Source: Flectonema sp. DT1601 (taxonomy: Eukaryota; Euglenozoa; Diplonemea; Diplonemida; Diplonemidae). From it: a DNA stretch of 64,000 nucleotides. The notes under the pieces were generated by a model, which saw only the letters and a list, made by a program, of their open reading frames with translations, was not told the DNA's origin and searched no databases. A program made the position numbers and the translations under genes. The stretch is from contig OZ025848.1 in assembly GCA_964019425.1 (NCBI GenBank), positions 620,001 through 684,000 of the forward strand, in the 5' to 3' direction. Positions 1 through 10,994 of this stretch are shown here, one piece after another. Every line of letters starts with the position of its first letter. Within the stretch, counting starts at the first letter, position 1.

Positions 1-339
1 CTGGTATATCCAAATCGCCGTTTGATGTTTTAGTTGACTTACAGTAATATATACACCAAAAAAGTAAATATTTATTTTATTAGAAAGGGGAAAAAAAAAA
101 AAAAAAAAAAACACGATTTTTTCAGCTAGCATTTTTTTTTTTTTTTTTTGTTCTGTTCATATTTTTCTAAATTGTTTTATTTACTTTTTTTTTCTTTTTT
201 TTTTTTTCTCTGTTGTTCCCATTGAATTGGTTTTTTTATATCCCCCTTTCCTTTTTTTTCATTTTTTTTATTTTATGTCTTTTTTTTGTTTTATGTTTCT
301 AATTAGAGTTGTAAACATACTTTTGTAAGTTGTTTTGCA

Positions 340-526
340 GTCGATCTTGAGAGAAGAATCGCCGTGCGTGATATCTGCTGACTCGGCACACACACCACGA
401 AGACAATTCTTCTTCGTGTTTGGAAAAGTGCGCTACTGCTTTCATAATGTTTATTTTATTTCTAAAAAAATATTTTACGGATTTGTAGTCTTTTTAATGA
501 CCATGAAAGGGAAGTACCTTTCTTGA
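340..526 (+). CDS. Possible terminal exon of an upstream gene (partial)
   Basis: A reading frame stays open for about 60 codons after a good 3' splice site (TTGTTTTGCAG) and ends in TGA near 526. The first half reads like protein (ILREESPCVISADSAHTPRR). The second half is AT-rich and hydrophobic and could be non-coding read-through. There is no in-frame ATG near the start, so if real this is the last exon of a gene with other exons to the left, possibly outside the window. I do not recognise it. It could equally be a chance open stretch. Confidence 0.25.
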
Positions 527-685
527 ACATGTGTAGAATGTTGTGAGAGTGCTCATTATTGGTTTTTTATGAAGAATATTTTTTACAGCTACCAGCTACA
601 TGTTAAATCTATTTATTGCAAATCAAAAGTCCCACTAATTATGTTTATTATCTTCTTTGTTTAGTAATTCAACAAAAAAAAAAAA

Positions 686-1089
686 ATGGGAGTCGAAATT
701 GAGATTTCAAAAAAGGGGGTTGAATTTGACAACCTAAACCTAACTACATTACTGAGACTGATGACCGCCGCTGCTGTTGCTGGTGGAAGTATTGGTTTGT
801 TTGGAGGAATGCAATTGGGAGTTAAGTTCTTTACTGATAATGAAGAAAAGAAGGTATTGTTTTAATTATTGTTTTAATTAGTAGAATAACATTCAATCTC
901 TGTCTGGAATCAAAGTTCCAGTCAACACAACAACAGGCGAACAAGACAAACAAAAAAAAAAAACAGCAAAAAGCTAAGGACATTACGACTTACGCTGGAT
1001 ATGTTGTCTCTGGTACTTGCTGTCTGGCACTGGCTGTTCTTTTCCACCAGGGCACTCGGGGTAGCTCTGAGAGGCGTTGCAGAAACTAA
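686..1089 (+). CDS. Small two-TM protein, two exons
   Basis: Exons are 686-853 and 967-1089. The intron starts GTATTG and ends in a 12-A run followed by CAG. Splicing keeps the frame and gives 96 residues. There are two hydrophobic segments, about residues 23-48 (rich in Ala/Gly) and 66-82, joined by a charged loop (DNEEKK-QKAKD), so both ends probably face the same side. The C-terminus is basic (SSERRCRN). A second in-frame acceptor at 936 would add ten residues (Ala-Asn-Lys-Thr-Asn-Lys4-Gln) to the loop. The start sits 21 nt after a TAG acceptor-like site. I do not recognise the family; a small organelle-membrane protein is a guess from its size and topology. The gene is too broken up by its intron to show as one long ORF. 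Confidence 0.6.
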
Positions 1090-1507
1090 ATGCCTACCAC
1101 AGACATCTCAATAAAGTACCACATGAATTACTATTTATCCTTATGGATAATATTGAGCCTAATTTATTGATAGACTTCTGTAGTATTATAAACAGTCTAT
1201 TACTTGTTCTTGGGCAATGCGAATGTTGCCAACAGTTGTTGGCTGTACATCGCGTGCCAATTCGTTTTTTGAGTTTTGTCAGATTGTTACCATTCATCGC
1301 ATTTATCATTGTCATACACGATGCGTAGTACTACTGACCGTACGGATTAGTGAGTCTTAATGATTGGTTGTTCAACAGAAGTACCACTTCCTCCTTGCTG
1401 TGGGTATCTGAATACTGAACAACCCTCACATAATAGATTCTACTATGGAAAGGATACCATATTGTAATATTGTAATGTAATTTATTCAGAAAATTTAAAA
1501 ACAAAAA
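1090..1507 (+). other. Intergenic spacer
   Basis: No convincing gene. The stretch has mixed composition without long homopolymers. It ends in a 3' splice-site-like TTTATTCAG at 1489, 18 nt before the next ATG. Short open frames on both strands here carry no recognisable motif. Confidence 0.5.
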
Positions 1508-2029
1508 ATGGACTTAGACGAATGGGGAGATGACGGTGGAAATGATGAACTTGCGATGATGCAAAGAAATACTTCAGTACTCGCAGATCGAATGAGAACA
1601 AGTGGATTCCAACAAGGGACAGTAACAGTTGGAGAACAAGAAGCTGAGAGAGTAGCAATGGAAGTATTTGGTGAAGTAGCTCATGCTGCTCACAACATAG
1701 CATTCGCAACTGGTGCTTGTGATGCGATGAATGATTTAGTCAAACTTGGAATTATTAAATCACAACCTGACCTAATCTCACCAAACCCTCGTAAATGTTT
1801 ATATCAAATGAGACGATGCTGTTCAAATGGAACCTTCAAAACAACACCTGTGAGAGATACGAACCTTTCTTTATTATCTCAATGTGATCCTCAGTCGTTA
1901 CTTTCTGGTGACTCGGATATGGAAAATCCACAATCATCTCCATCTCCAACAACAACTGGACTGTTGTTCGTACCAAAAAGTGTGGATTCAATTAAGAAAA
2001 CTGTTGCTGTTTTGGAGCAAATGAAGTGA
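1508..2029 (+). CDS. Yae1-like protein (Yae1/Lto1 adaptor family)
   Basis: 173 residues in a single exon. After an acidic N-terminus (DLDEWGDDGG), residues about 28-80 carry the spaced glycine pattern of the Yae1 N-terminal (deca-GX3) domain: RTSGFQQG, then VGEQEAERVAMEVFGE, then an ATGACDAMNDL helix. The C-terminal SIKKTVAVLEQMK resembles the helical end of human YAE1, which supports the stop as the true end. In yeast and human, Yae1 with Lto1 links the cytosolic Fe-S targeting complex to ABCE1/Rli1 for cluster insertion. Some of the usual glycines are replaced by Ala or Glu. A good acceptor at 2275 is followed by a short open frame, but the ORF already looks complete. Confidence 0.6.
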   Translation: MDLDEWGDDGGNDELAMMQRNTSVLADRMRTSGFQQGTVTVGEQEAERVAMEVFGEVAHAAHNIAFATGACDAMNDLVKLGIIKSQPDLISPNPRKCLYQMRRCCSNGTFKTTPVRDTNLSLLSQCDPQSLLSGDSDMENPQSSPSPTTTGLLFVPKSVDSIKKTVAVLEQMK

Positions 2030-2394
2030 GGGTTTGACTGCAGTCATTAGTTCAAATTAAAGTACACAATTGACGGTAGTGTCACTGTGACTTAGATATT
2101 ATTATAAGAAAGAGTTTTTCAAATAGAAAGCAGTCCAATCTCTGGATGGCACCCTTTGTGAGGCCTTACGAACTCTTAAAGCAATTAATCAGTTCTGAAA
2201 GTATCTATCCCATTTCAGCATGTGATTCCTTCAGACAGATACTGCTAATTTATTTTATTATTATTCATTCTACAGGGAAACTATGACAAGATGGTTAACA
2301 ACGTGAAAGACACAATAAACTTACTATTTGAGACTGACTGTGATGTGTTTTACTTTTGATCATCAAAAAAAAACAGGAAATATTAAATATAAAT
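2030..2394 (+). other. Intergenic spacer with two acceptor-like sites
   Basis: No clear gene. A TGCTAAT motif followed by a T-rich tract and TTCTACAG at 2275 looks like a strong 3' splice site. A second, A-rich one (AAAAAAAAACAG, ending at 2376) lies 18 nt before the RRP45 start. They may be alternative leader-addition sites or a 5' UTR intron. Confidence 0.4.
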
Positions 2395-3673
2395 ATGAAG
2401 ATTGAAACCACCCGAGTAGTTAGCGGAAATGAGAAGGAATTCATATCACAGGCATTAGAAGAAGGTGAGCGGTTAGACGGAAGGAGTTTCACACAATTGA
2501 GAAGACTAGCTGTGAACTTTGGTAAACAAAGTGGTAGTTGTGATATAACACTGGGAAAGACCAGAGTGATTTCTTCAATTAAATGCAGGACTGTTGAACC
2601 GACTGAGTTTAGACCGAAAGAAGGGTTTTTAGATTTTCAAGTTAGCATGTCTCCAATGGCTGACGTCATGTACGCAAGCAACAGGAAGTCACAAGAGAAC
2701 GTTGACTCAATAAGAAGACTAATGAACAGAGTACTAGTAACAAGTAAAGCCGTAGACGTAGAATCTCTTTGTTTAGTTCCTGGTAAGAAAGTTTGGAGTA
2801 TCAGAGTCGACATCACAGTTATTGAAGACGACGGTAATATCGTTGACACTGTCTGTATCGCAACACTCGCTTCTCTACTTCACTTCAAACGACCTGAAGT
2901 AACCATTAGAGGAACTGAAGTTACAATTCATCCCGAGTCTGAAAGAGATCCCGTCCCTTTAAATATCCAACATGTTCCGATTGTTATTTCTTTTGGAATT
3001 ATGCCGAATGACATTATTATTACTGACCCAACTCTACAAGAATTGTCAATCGCTTCAGGGGTTATATCTGTTGCTGTGAACACATTAAATCAAGTTTGTG
3101 TTGTTAATAAAGTCGGTGGAATGGCTCTTCAAAGTCAATTCATTCAGCAATGTATACAAACAGCTGCTCGTAAAGTTGATTATGTAGTCTCTCGTATCAC
3201 TGATTGCATCGCAGAAGATGCTGTGATGCGAAAGAAGGAGGGTCTTTCTAAATTCAGCTGGGCAAAGGATCGTAAATCGGTTGGTGATATGGAAAAAGCC
3301 AGCAAATCTGAACCCGCACCAGGACAAACTGACAAGAAGACTGACACCCCTACAGATTCAAGACGCGTTCGTAGTCTTAGGTACGTAATTACTTTATATT
3401 GTAACAGTGTGATCTGATGTTTTTATTTCTAATTCCTAACAAACACACAGCCCTGACGACCCTGACCAGAAACCAGATATCGCTCCCGCCCAGAAAACTA
3501 AAAAGCAGCGAACAACAGTAAGCTTATCTTCAACAGCAAAACTGACTCTCTGTGTTCCAGATGCTGACAAGTCTGTTAAAAGAAGAAAGACTGACGAAGA
3601 TAAAGCTCAAGAGGAAGAAGAAGTTGAAGAAATCGAGGAGATAGAGGAGATAGAAGAAATCGAAGAGGTTTAA
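2395..3673 (+). CDS. RRP45: Exosome complex subunit RRP45 (EXOSC9), two exons
   Basis: Exons are 2395-3380 and 3451-3673, with donor GTACGT and acceptor CTAACAAACACACAG, giving about 402 residues. The RNase PH fold is clear: ERLDGRSF near residue 25, LGKTRVISSIKC, GFLDFQVSMSPMAD, RLMNRVLVTSKAVDVESLC, GKKVWSIRVDITVIEDDGN and ERDPVPLNIQHVPIVISF. All align with human EXOSC9 in order. RRP45 is a catalytically inactive subunit of the nine-subunit ring that feeds RNA to the nucleases in nucleus and cytoplasm. The second exon gives a Lys/Arg patch and then a very acidic tail of Glu-Ile/Glu repeats, as in PM/Scl-75. A 43-nt GTAAGC...CCAG stretch in exon 2 looks like an intron, but removing it would destroy the acidic tail, so I left it in. 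Confidence 0.93.
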
Positions 3674-4180
3674 ATAAATGTGTTGTCTATTTGTTACCTC
3701 GAAACCAACTCGTGTGCCTTTACAGCACCACTACTAAAGTTAGGGACTCAACTGTCCTGTCAGGTTACGTCGCGTCCATCAGATGCGTTTTTAAGAAAGT
3801 TATCGATCAGTATTGTTACGTTATCGTCATGAGTAGTTTTATGAGTCTTTAAATTAGATTTTTAACTTAATTAGTTTTACAGATTAGTGTTCCCCGCAGT
3901 CACAATAATTGACTGACTTACTTCTACACCATAACTGATGATGAGATAAAGAGATAAGGATTCTTTTAATGGATATTTAAAAGGATAAGTTAAGGATCAC
4001 CAAGTCACTCCGAACTACCAGATTCTACAACGATTACTGACATATCGGAGTGACGTTATTTATGTTTTTGTGTTAGTGTAATTAAAACATATCATCTTTG
4101 TATATTTTTTAGCTACAACGGCTACTATTCTAAACCTTGTGTCGTACTTCTTATCACACCCCTCCCTACACAGATAAATA
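3674..4180 (+). other. Intergenic spacer holding one copy of a dispersed repeat
   Basis: No gene seen. It contains the 3' region of RRP45, a roughly 115-bp repeat unit (listed separately), and just before the next gene a pyrimidine-rich CACCCCTCCCTACACAG ending 7 nt before the ATG, which is an excellent acceptor. Confidence 0.5.
3893..4012 (+). repeat. Dispersed ~115-bp repeat, copy 1
   Basis: Shares blocks with the stretch near 12.8 kb in the same order: ATAATTGACTGACT, CTTCTACA-CATAA-TGATGATGA, AAAAGG-T-AGTTAA, then G-ATCACC-AGTCACT. The copies differ by substitutions and small indels. No ORF, clear terminal inverted repeats or target duplications are visible. It could be a short non-autonomous transposable element or a duplicated intergenic segment. 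Confidence 0.6.
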
Positions 4181-7100
4181 ATGTCATTCCAGGGAGGACT
4201 TCCTGGAGTGACTGCAGCATCGTGGCCTGCTAGTAAGTATGTAAGAGAACCTGCGTGTCCTGCCTGGATGGCAAATGAGGATTTCGAATTAGCCAGAAAT
4301 GATCCTGAGAGGTTGTTAGAACTTTGTCAACAAAAGATTCAAGTTTCTCAAAGAACACTAGACACTACTAGAAAGTTAACCGAAAGTCTACATAGTGATC
4401 CTCAATACCAATACGCTCATGCAGTTCAAGCGTTTGAAGAACTCCGTAAAGAACATTTACAACTCAACGACTCTTACAATGATTTAGAAACAATAAATGA
4501 AACTGTTCAGGAAGTTGTTGAAGTACTCAGAACTGATAAACATCAACTGCTAGCTGAGTTGAATGCTTTAAAGAGAGAAATATCAATTCAATCAATTGAG
4601 AATACGAAAATAGCCTTGAAAGAGAAAGAGAGTGTTGCATTCCAAGAAGGTCTCGATAAGAAGTTATCCAGTCAGGAATCACAACTAAAACAACTAGACG
4701 ACGAGCTTCAAGACTACACTACAAGTCAGATTCAAATTAATAACGAAATCGGAGCATTGGAATCAGCGTCAAGAAACCTATCATTGCAAGCAGCTAGTCT
4801 GTCTGAACTTCGTAATCACCTCGATGGTACTCGAATTCAACAAGAAGCGGCAATCAGAGCAATTGAAGGAGAAATAGAACAAAAATTAAGAGAAGTAGAG
4901 CAACACGATGACAGCCTTTGGGACTTTAAACGAGACATGTCTGCTAGAATTCTAGCCCTTCAGCGTAAAGTACAATCATCCAACGATGAACTAGCTCGCT
5001 TACATCGATTAAGTGAACATGAAATGAATACTTTATCTCAACAAAACAGAGCCCTTAATGATGAGCTAAAGGGTAAAGCTGATCAGCTATTCGCAACTCG
5101 TAAAGAGATGTCTGATTTTGGAACATCCGCGACACGTGAATTAAATATTAAAAAAGAAGAGATTCAACAATGTATGTCAATAGTTGATTTAGTAGAAAGA
5201 CAGAACACAGGACTTGAAGCCAGTATAGCCAGGATGCTTGAGCAAAATCGAGAAAGTGAAAATCAAATCACCGACAAGGACAACATCAACAACAAGAATC
5301 TAATTGAGCAGGCAAACTTTATTGCGATGGTTCACATGGAACTGCAAACTGTTAGAGAAGATTTATATATGATTAAAAGTAGACTTTGTCATCATTGTAG
5401 AGACCATTTACTTGCTAATGAACTTTTAGAAGACGAACAGGAAAGTATTTTAAATAAAGCTCCTGAATATGTTCAACCAATTAATTCAATTGCTAATCAG
5501 AGTCCAAAGCAAACTGTACCTCCAAATATTCAAAGTCAACAGCCAATCATGTCGACTGAAGATCAACTTGAGAGTAATCGAGTTAAGAATGAACTGGACA
5601 AGGCACACGAGGCCCTTGAGGCACTCAATAGGCAGCTGCTTGAAGAGAGAGAGGAGCGAGCACGTGAGCGAAGAGAAGAAGAAGATGTTAGATTACAAGA
5701 GGAAGAAGATCGACTCACTCGGGCACAGGATGATGAAGCGAAACGTCGTAGAGAGATTGAAGATGATAAGAGAAAGCAAGCAGGTGACGAACTAAAGACA
5801 TTCACGATAAGGTTCATGAACGGTACGAAGAAGAAGGTTGACGCCTTTATGACAGACACAGTCCAAGACCTTATTAACAGATGCTGTTCAAAGATTGGAG
5901 TCAGACCTAGTGAAGTATTTTACATCGCCCATTCAGTCAACGAAAACAGCGTCCTCGGAATGGTGGATCGCTTTCTTGATAAGTCTAAAACCCTTTATGA
6001 AGAAGGTATCAATACGAAGTGTAGTTTGGTATTTAAATTCAAACATTACAAAAGACACGTCAGATGGAATGATGTCAACACTCAAGATCGATTCTTTCAA
6101 CAAGTTCAAAAGAACATCACTTCGGAGTACTATCCTGTCCCTGAGAAACTCGCCGTCACATTGGCAGGACTGGAACTTCAAACAGTCTTTGGAGATGCGA
6201 CAGGTAAAAAGAGACACGCGTACTTCGACAAAGTCGGTTTGGATGCCTACCTACCAGTCAGTGTTACACCACTTGGTTATGAATATTGGCAAGAACGTTT
6301 ATACAGAAATCATAAGCGTCGTAAGGGATTGACACAGTCAGAGTCTCGTGATCGATACGTCGACACCCTCAGACAAGATGGATCGCATTGGGGAATGACA
6401 TACTTCGATATCAGAGACAAAGAGAATCGTCCTTTTGTTGCCGGTATCGCCGAAGATGGTCTCCACATCCTGTCAGCTGACAAGCGGGTGTTTATTCAAA
6501 GTTTACGTTTTATGTCTGGACCAAACCAACTTGCCGGATGGGAGAAGTCCAGCACTGGTATCTTCGTAAAGAAGAAGGACAGTAAATTAATGACTTTATA
6601 TGCGTCTTCGAAATTACAAAGCGAGGAAATGTTTAACTTGCTAAATGAATATTATTTAATGCTTCCGAGAGAAGTTCAACAGAAGTTGGCTATCCCTGTT
6701 CAAGATAGAGAACAGATTGCTCCTTCAATACCACCTCCAGAAGCGTTTTATGCTCCGAATGATCACAGGACTGTTCCTGTGGAGTTCGAGAGTACTGCTG
6801 AACATCTAAAAGCTGTTTATTTGGATCAGATCTTCTCACCAGATGACGTTGAGAATAAACCACAACCAGTACCAAAGTTTATTAATCAACTTGATGATGC
6901 TTTGGATAACAACACAGTTCTTCATGAATTAGATCTGAGTGACTGTACATTAAAGGATTCTGAATGGTCAATGATGTGTGAATTAATAATCAGATCACTT
7001 GAATATAACCCAGCAGCTGAACCATCGGTCACACCAGTTGATAGATTACAAAACTGGAAGGATAACGTTATCCTTACTAAGCTTTCAATTGCTAATAATG

Positions 7101-9231
7101 ATTTGACTGAGGCTTCAATTCCTCCAACACGTGATGTTCTAAACAGATGTACTGGACTGACAGATATCGATGTATCAGAGTTGCCTTTAGAACATCGTGA
7201 AGTAGCACTCGTAGAGCCTTTGTTAAAATTAAATCTTCAGGTTCTTCTTATGAATGGATGCCGTATCGGTGATAAGGGGGTCCGTGCTATTCTTGAATTG
7301 TTTAACAACAGAACATTACAAACTCTGATGCTTAATAGAAATCACATTACGGCATCTGCTGTTGGAGATCTTTCAGCTTGTCTTGATCTTCCTTATTGTT
7401 CACTAACAAAACTTGGACTTGGAACTAATAAAATTCAATTGAGAGGACTAGAAACTCTAATTAAAATAATGGAACGAGTCAGACGTCCTAATTCACTTGA
7501 CTTCTCTGATAATCCTCTCGAAGCCAGAGGTGGTCAACGATTTAATAAACTAATCCAACAACAATGTGGACTTACTGAACTGGACATCTCTAACACAACA
7601 GGAATGATGAACATAACTGGTATGAGTCGTTTTTTTTTTTTTTTTTTATTCCTTCATATCCTTTACTTATCATGCGACTAAGTAATAATAAAAAAAAACA
7701 GGTGACGTTGGGTTGTACATTACTGGACAGCTACTTAACAATCCAGAGCTTACTTCTCTTAATATGAGTGACAACCCTCTGGGACAGAATTTAAATCAGT
7801 TATCTGATCCGTCTGGTCAGGTATGTTGATTTGTTTATTTTCAAAAATCAAAAAAGAATCGGCACGTTACGCTGCCACAATTCTCTTTAGCTCGTAACCG
7901 TTCCATCATCGTAGTGCAGAGTGCGCTCTGCCATCTGTTCGACAGGTGCAATCCCGTCGTGCGTCCCAGAGTTCACAGCTACGTATCCGTCCTCGGTCGG
8001 AGGTAATATCGCCCATTTTCAATCTCACCACGTCCGACACTCTCGCCGCGCCCGCCCAACAGCACGATCACCAGCTGCGTATCTCCGTCTACCTCCTTCA
8101 GCAACGCACCCACCTGCTCCCCCACCGCAGGTATCGCCTGTTTCTGCGGTCGGACAGGCTTTCGATAGCGGACTTCGCCTGTAGACGTGAGCCCCCCGGC
8201 GTTTCCCTTAGGTCTGAACTGATTACGATTCCCCACATTTAGTTTCTTTACAACCTTGGTTGGTGGACGTAATCTCTTCTTTTTAACTATTAAAGAATTC
8301 TCTTTTTCTATCGGATCTTCGGATCCTATCTGTAGCTGTTCCCCTGAATCTCCGACCGCTTTGTACCGTCTGTACAGAAACAGTGTTGAAACCGTCAATA
8401 ACTGTCTCAACAAGTCATTCCCCAACTTCACCAAGTTAGGAACCTGTGTCCAGCCTGTCACTCTTTTCATACCAAACAGGAAGTTCGAGAGGTTTTCGAA
8501 CTTCTCCAAAAAAAATAAAATAAAATAAAAAACAGGTAACAAGAGATCTCCCTCTTGAGTTCTTTACGTTCTTAGAACGCGAAGCAATTTGTAATTTGAA
8601 AATCCTAAAACTGAATAGGTGTCAGTTAAATCATGACCACGGAGCAGCATTAACAAGCGCTCTAGTCGATAATTACAAATTAAAAATACTCGAAGTTGAC
8701 GGCAATAGAATGGCTTTAAGCGATGGAGGGTTACCTCAAGGTTGGGTAGACTTGTTGGAATCGTCAACGTCTTTGGAAGAATTGAATATTTCAAGAAATG
8801 GATTACAGTCTCGTGGTGTTGCTGTTTTATTTACTGCTCTAGCTAAGAATAGGTCTTTGAGAAAAGTTACAATGGATGGAAATAGATTCGGAGACGAAGG
8901 AACTACTGCTGCACTTGATGAAGTGGTTTATATGTTCTCTACCAACACATTCCTTCAAGAAGTTCATATGGCCGAGATGGGTTTTGGTGATGAGGTCTTA
9001 GAAAGAATAGCTGACGGTCTCGCGAGCAATCGAATCCTTAAAAAACTTATTGCGCCTCGTAATAATATATCAACGAGAGGTATATTGGATTGTACTAAGC
9101 ACCTCGCTCTTAATACAACACTCGAGGAACTTGAACTTGCGTGTGCCAGAGTTCAGCAAAACGAGTCTGAGTACCTTCGATCATATAAACTCATCATCGA
9201 CAACACCAATCTCGAAACTATTGTTCTCTAG
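4181..9231 (+). CDS. Coiled-coil / FERM / leucine-rich-repeat protein, three exons
   Basis: Exons are 4181-7619, 7702-7820 and 8536-9231. Both junctions keep the frame and continue the LRR pattern, giving about 1417 residues. Residues ~45-530 are Gln/Glu/Lys-rich coiled coil. Residues ~536-830 form a FERM-like unit: a ubiquitin-like F1 (LKTFTIRFMNGTKKKVDAF), a helical F2 (WNDVNTQDRFFQQVQKNI on through QERLYRNHKRRKG), and a PH-like F3 (HWGMTYFDIRDKENRPFVAG, ending LNEYYLML). From ~900 to the end are RI-type/CARMIL-like LRRs (LHELDLSDC, LTKLSIANND, LQTLMLNRN, LKILEVDGNRM, LEELNISRNGL). FERM domains link membranes to actin, and LRR arrays bind proteins, so a cortical cytoskeletal scaffold is likely. 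This domain order is unusual. The stop after MSRFFFFF in exon 1 read-through lies inside intron 1. Confidence 0.88.
7979..8470 (-). CDS. Antisense ORF nested in intron 2 of the FERM/LRR gene
   Basis: An uninterrupted 163-codon frame on the minus strand lies wholly inside the 715-nt intron (7821-8535). The predicted protein starts MKRVTGWTQVPNLVKLG, has a possible short hydrophobic segment (LLRQLLTVSTLFLYRRY), then a basic stretch (VKKKRLRPPTKVVKKLN) and a Gly/Arg-rich end. The DNA is richer in GC than other introns here and free of homopolymers. On the minus strand, a poly(T)-rich tract ending in TTGGAG lies about 30 nt before the ATG, matching the acceptor arrangement seen at other genes. 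I do not recognise the family; a resemblance to the membrane part of PEX13 was considered but is too weak. It may instead be a decayed gene or a chance ORF. Confidence 0.4.
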   Translation of the reverse strand: MKRVTGWTQVPNLVKLGNDLLRQLLTVSTLFLYRRYKAVGDSGEQLQIGSEDPIEKENSLIVKKKRLRPPTKVVKKLNVGNRNQFRPKGNAGGLTSTGEVRYRKPVRPQKQAIPAVGEQVGALLKEVDGDTQLVIVLLGGRGESVGRGEIENGRYYLRPRTDT

Positions 9232-9671
9232 CCTTTTTGACAAGTTTGCTGGTTTTTTTTTTTTTTTCCATTGCGTTAGTTTTCTTGCCTTTTCTTTCCC
9301 CTCTTTCCCCTACCACAGCGGGGAGGGTTAACCTCCGTCTTCATTGATGACGATAATGATTACTATTTAGATAGATCTTTTTGAACTACTTTGTGTAGTT
9401 TTATTTTTGTTTTTCGCGACTTTTCTTTTTCCCTTAAAAACCTTTGTTTTCTTACTTTTTCCAACCGACCAAAAAAATAGAAGTATTTTAGATTCCAGTT
9501 AGAAGGAGTAAAATGAGAAGACAATTGTCCCTTAGCCTACTTTATCATCACAGAAACAATGGTGGATGTTATCTTTGAAGGGGTTGTGTTATGTTTTTAT
9601 ATTAGTTTTTCTTTTCAAAACGGTAATAATTTATAATGTTATTATTACTCAAACAGAGTCACAAAGCAAAA
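9232..9671 (+). other. Intergenic spacer
   Basis: No gene seen. T-rich, with a poly(T) run near 9250. It ends with TTATTACTCAAACAG at 9656, 15 nt before the next ATG. Confidence 0.5.
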
Positions 9672-10994
9672 ATGGCAACAGATGTGGCAAGTCCAGAGAT
9701 ATCAATGTTCCCAGTATTCATGTCACGGGAAGTGAGCACTATAAGTGCTGTGAGTGGAGTAACAGTAGCTCGGAGAGAGAGTGGCAGTCCAGCTAATTGG
9801 TTGAGAAGGAAACACCGAAAATCAATATTTGACAAGCCTTATTGGTGGAGAGTTTTGAGAACCTTCCTCTGCTTCACGACGAGAATTAAAAAAATATCAC
9901 TCCTGGTTGCATTGTCGGGTAAAGAACTCGCCACAGCACAACGCGCGTATGATATGTGCGGAGGAATGTCGAAACTGTCTTCTGTGAGTAAATTTCTACG
10001 AGGACTTGGATTACAAGTAAGTGACTACGATCTTGAGTACCACACATCTACTCATCCAGTAGCATGGTCGCCTGGATCTATTCTAACGTGGGAACAAACA
10101 ACTGTTCTCTTACAGCGAATCAAAAGGTCTTACCGAAAGCAGAGTTTAGTAAGTGACACAGAGAGAGCCTTTATGGCTTTAGGTGGAAATAGAGCATCTG
10201 GGAATTCTATTAGAATTGAACTATTAAATAAAGTAACGACGGACTTTGGTTTGGAACTCGGTGGGTTTGCTGACTTAAACTACGAAGAGTTCTCAGCGTT
10301 GTTAAATACTCCAGCTGATGACTCCGTTCAATATCGTGATGGGAGTGATACAGATTCTGAAGTAGCTACCCCGACTGTTATTCCTTCTATTCCGAGGAGT
10401 GAAGTCTCAGCTCTGTTTTCACTCCCGCGTTCTGTTGTTCGATCTGACTGTGCCGATGAGAGTCCACAGCCAGTTGTCTTGTCTCATGAACCTCCTAAGA
10501 AATTCGATTTCAAACCACAAAGAGAAAATGAATTATTGAAACAGGTAAACTCAAACAAGAGATTTACTCGAAATAATGGTGCAAAATGGGCAACTACAGA
10601 AGATCGCAATACAGACAATGTTGAACTCGCTCGAAGACGACGCGTTCAAAGGCCGACTACACTAAAAGTATTAAGTCAGCCATCAGAGTCAGATTTACCT
10701 TCTGATTCATCACCTCATCCTCCTCTGACTGCAAGAACTGAGGGATCGACACCATTTAAAAGATTGTTGCTTTCGAAAAAAAGAGGTTTTCGACCAGAAT
10801 CACGAATTCATGTGAGACACTCGTACTCTACTCCAACTCTGTCGTTGGTTTCGAAAGCGCAAACGCCACATCAAAATACTCCACTTTCAGCAGCTGATTT
10901 TGGTCGTCCTAAGTTCGGTTATCAAAGTCTCACTCGTAAGACTTTACAGCGCGCTAAGACATTGAAAAGTATTCGATCAGCTCTGAAGTCGTAA
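9672..10994 (+). CDS. EF-hand-like protein of unknown function
   Basis: 440 residues in a single exon. I chose the ATG at 9672 because the upstream part of the open frame begins without an ATG and crosses the acceptor-like CAAACAG at 9656. Residues ~165-210 (ERAFMALGGNRASGNSIR, then LLNKVTTDFGLELGGF and DLNYEEFSALL) fit a degenerate EF-hand pair of the kind found in many protist cytoskeletal proteins, with a Gly-Asn-x-x-Ser-Gly loop. The flanks are basic (NWLRRKHRKSIF) and the C-terminal 220 residues are Ser/Pro/Arg-rich and disordered. There is no signal peptide or TM segment. A calcium-sensing or structural role is a guess; the key Asp/Glu of a working Ca2+ loop are mostly missing. Confidence 0.75.
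   Translation: MATDVASPEISMFPVFMSREVSTISAVSGVTVARRESGSPANWLRRKHRKSIFDKPYWWRVLRTFLCFTTRIKKISLLVALSGKELATAQRAYDMCGGMSKLSSVSKFLRGLGLQVSDYDLEYHTSTHPVAWSPGSILTWEQTTVLLQRIKRSYRKQSLVSDTERAFMALGGNRASGNSIRIELLNKVTTDFGLELGGFADLNYEEFSALLNTPADDSVQYRDGSDTDSEVATPTVIPSIPRSEVSALFSLPRSVVRSDCADESPQPVVLSHEPPKKFDFKPQRENELLKQVNSNKRFTRNNGAKWATTEDRNTDNVELARRRRVQRPTTLKVLSQPSESDLPSDSSPHPPLTARTEGSTPFKRLLLSKKRGFRPESRIHVRHSYSTPTLSLVSKAQTPHQNTPLSAADFGRPKFGYQSLTRKTLQRAKTLKSIRSALKS

Noticed and set aside
2356-2394. Longer N-terminus for RRP45
   Set aside because: The frame begins with TTG, crosses an A-rich CAG acceptor, and homologues start near the ATG at 2395.
3512-3554. A 43-nt intron in exon 2 of RRP45 (GTAAGC...CCAG)
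   Set aside because: Removing it shifts the frame and destroys the acidic tail typical of the family; it is also shorter than the other introns here.
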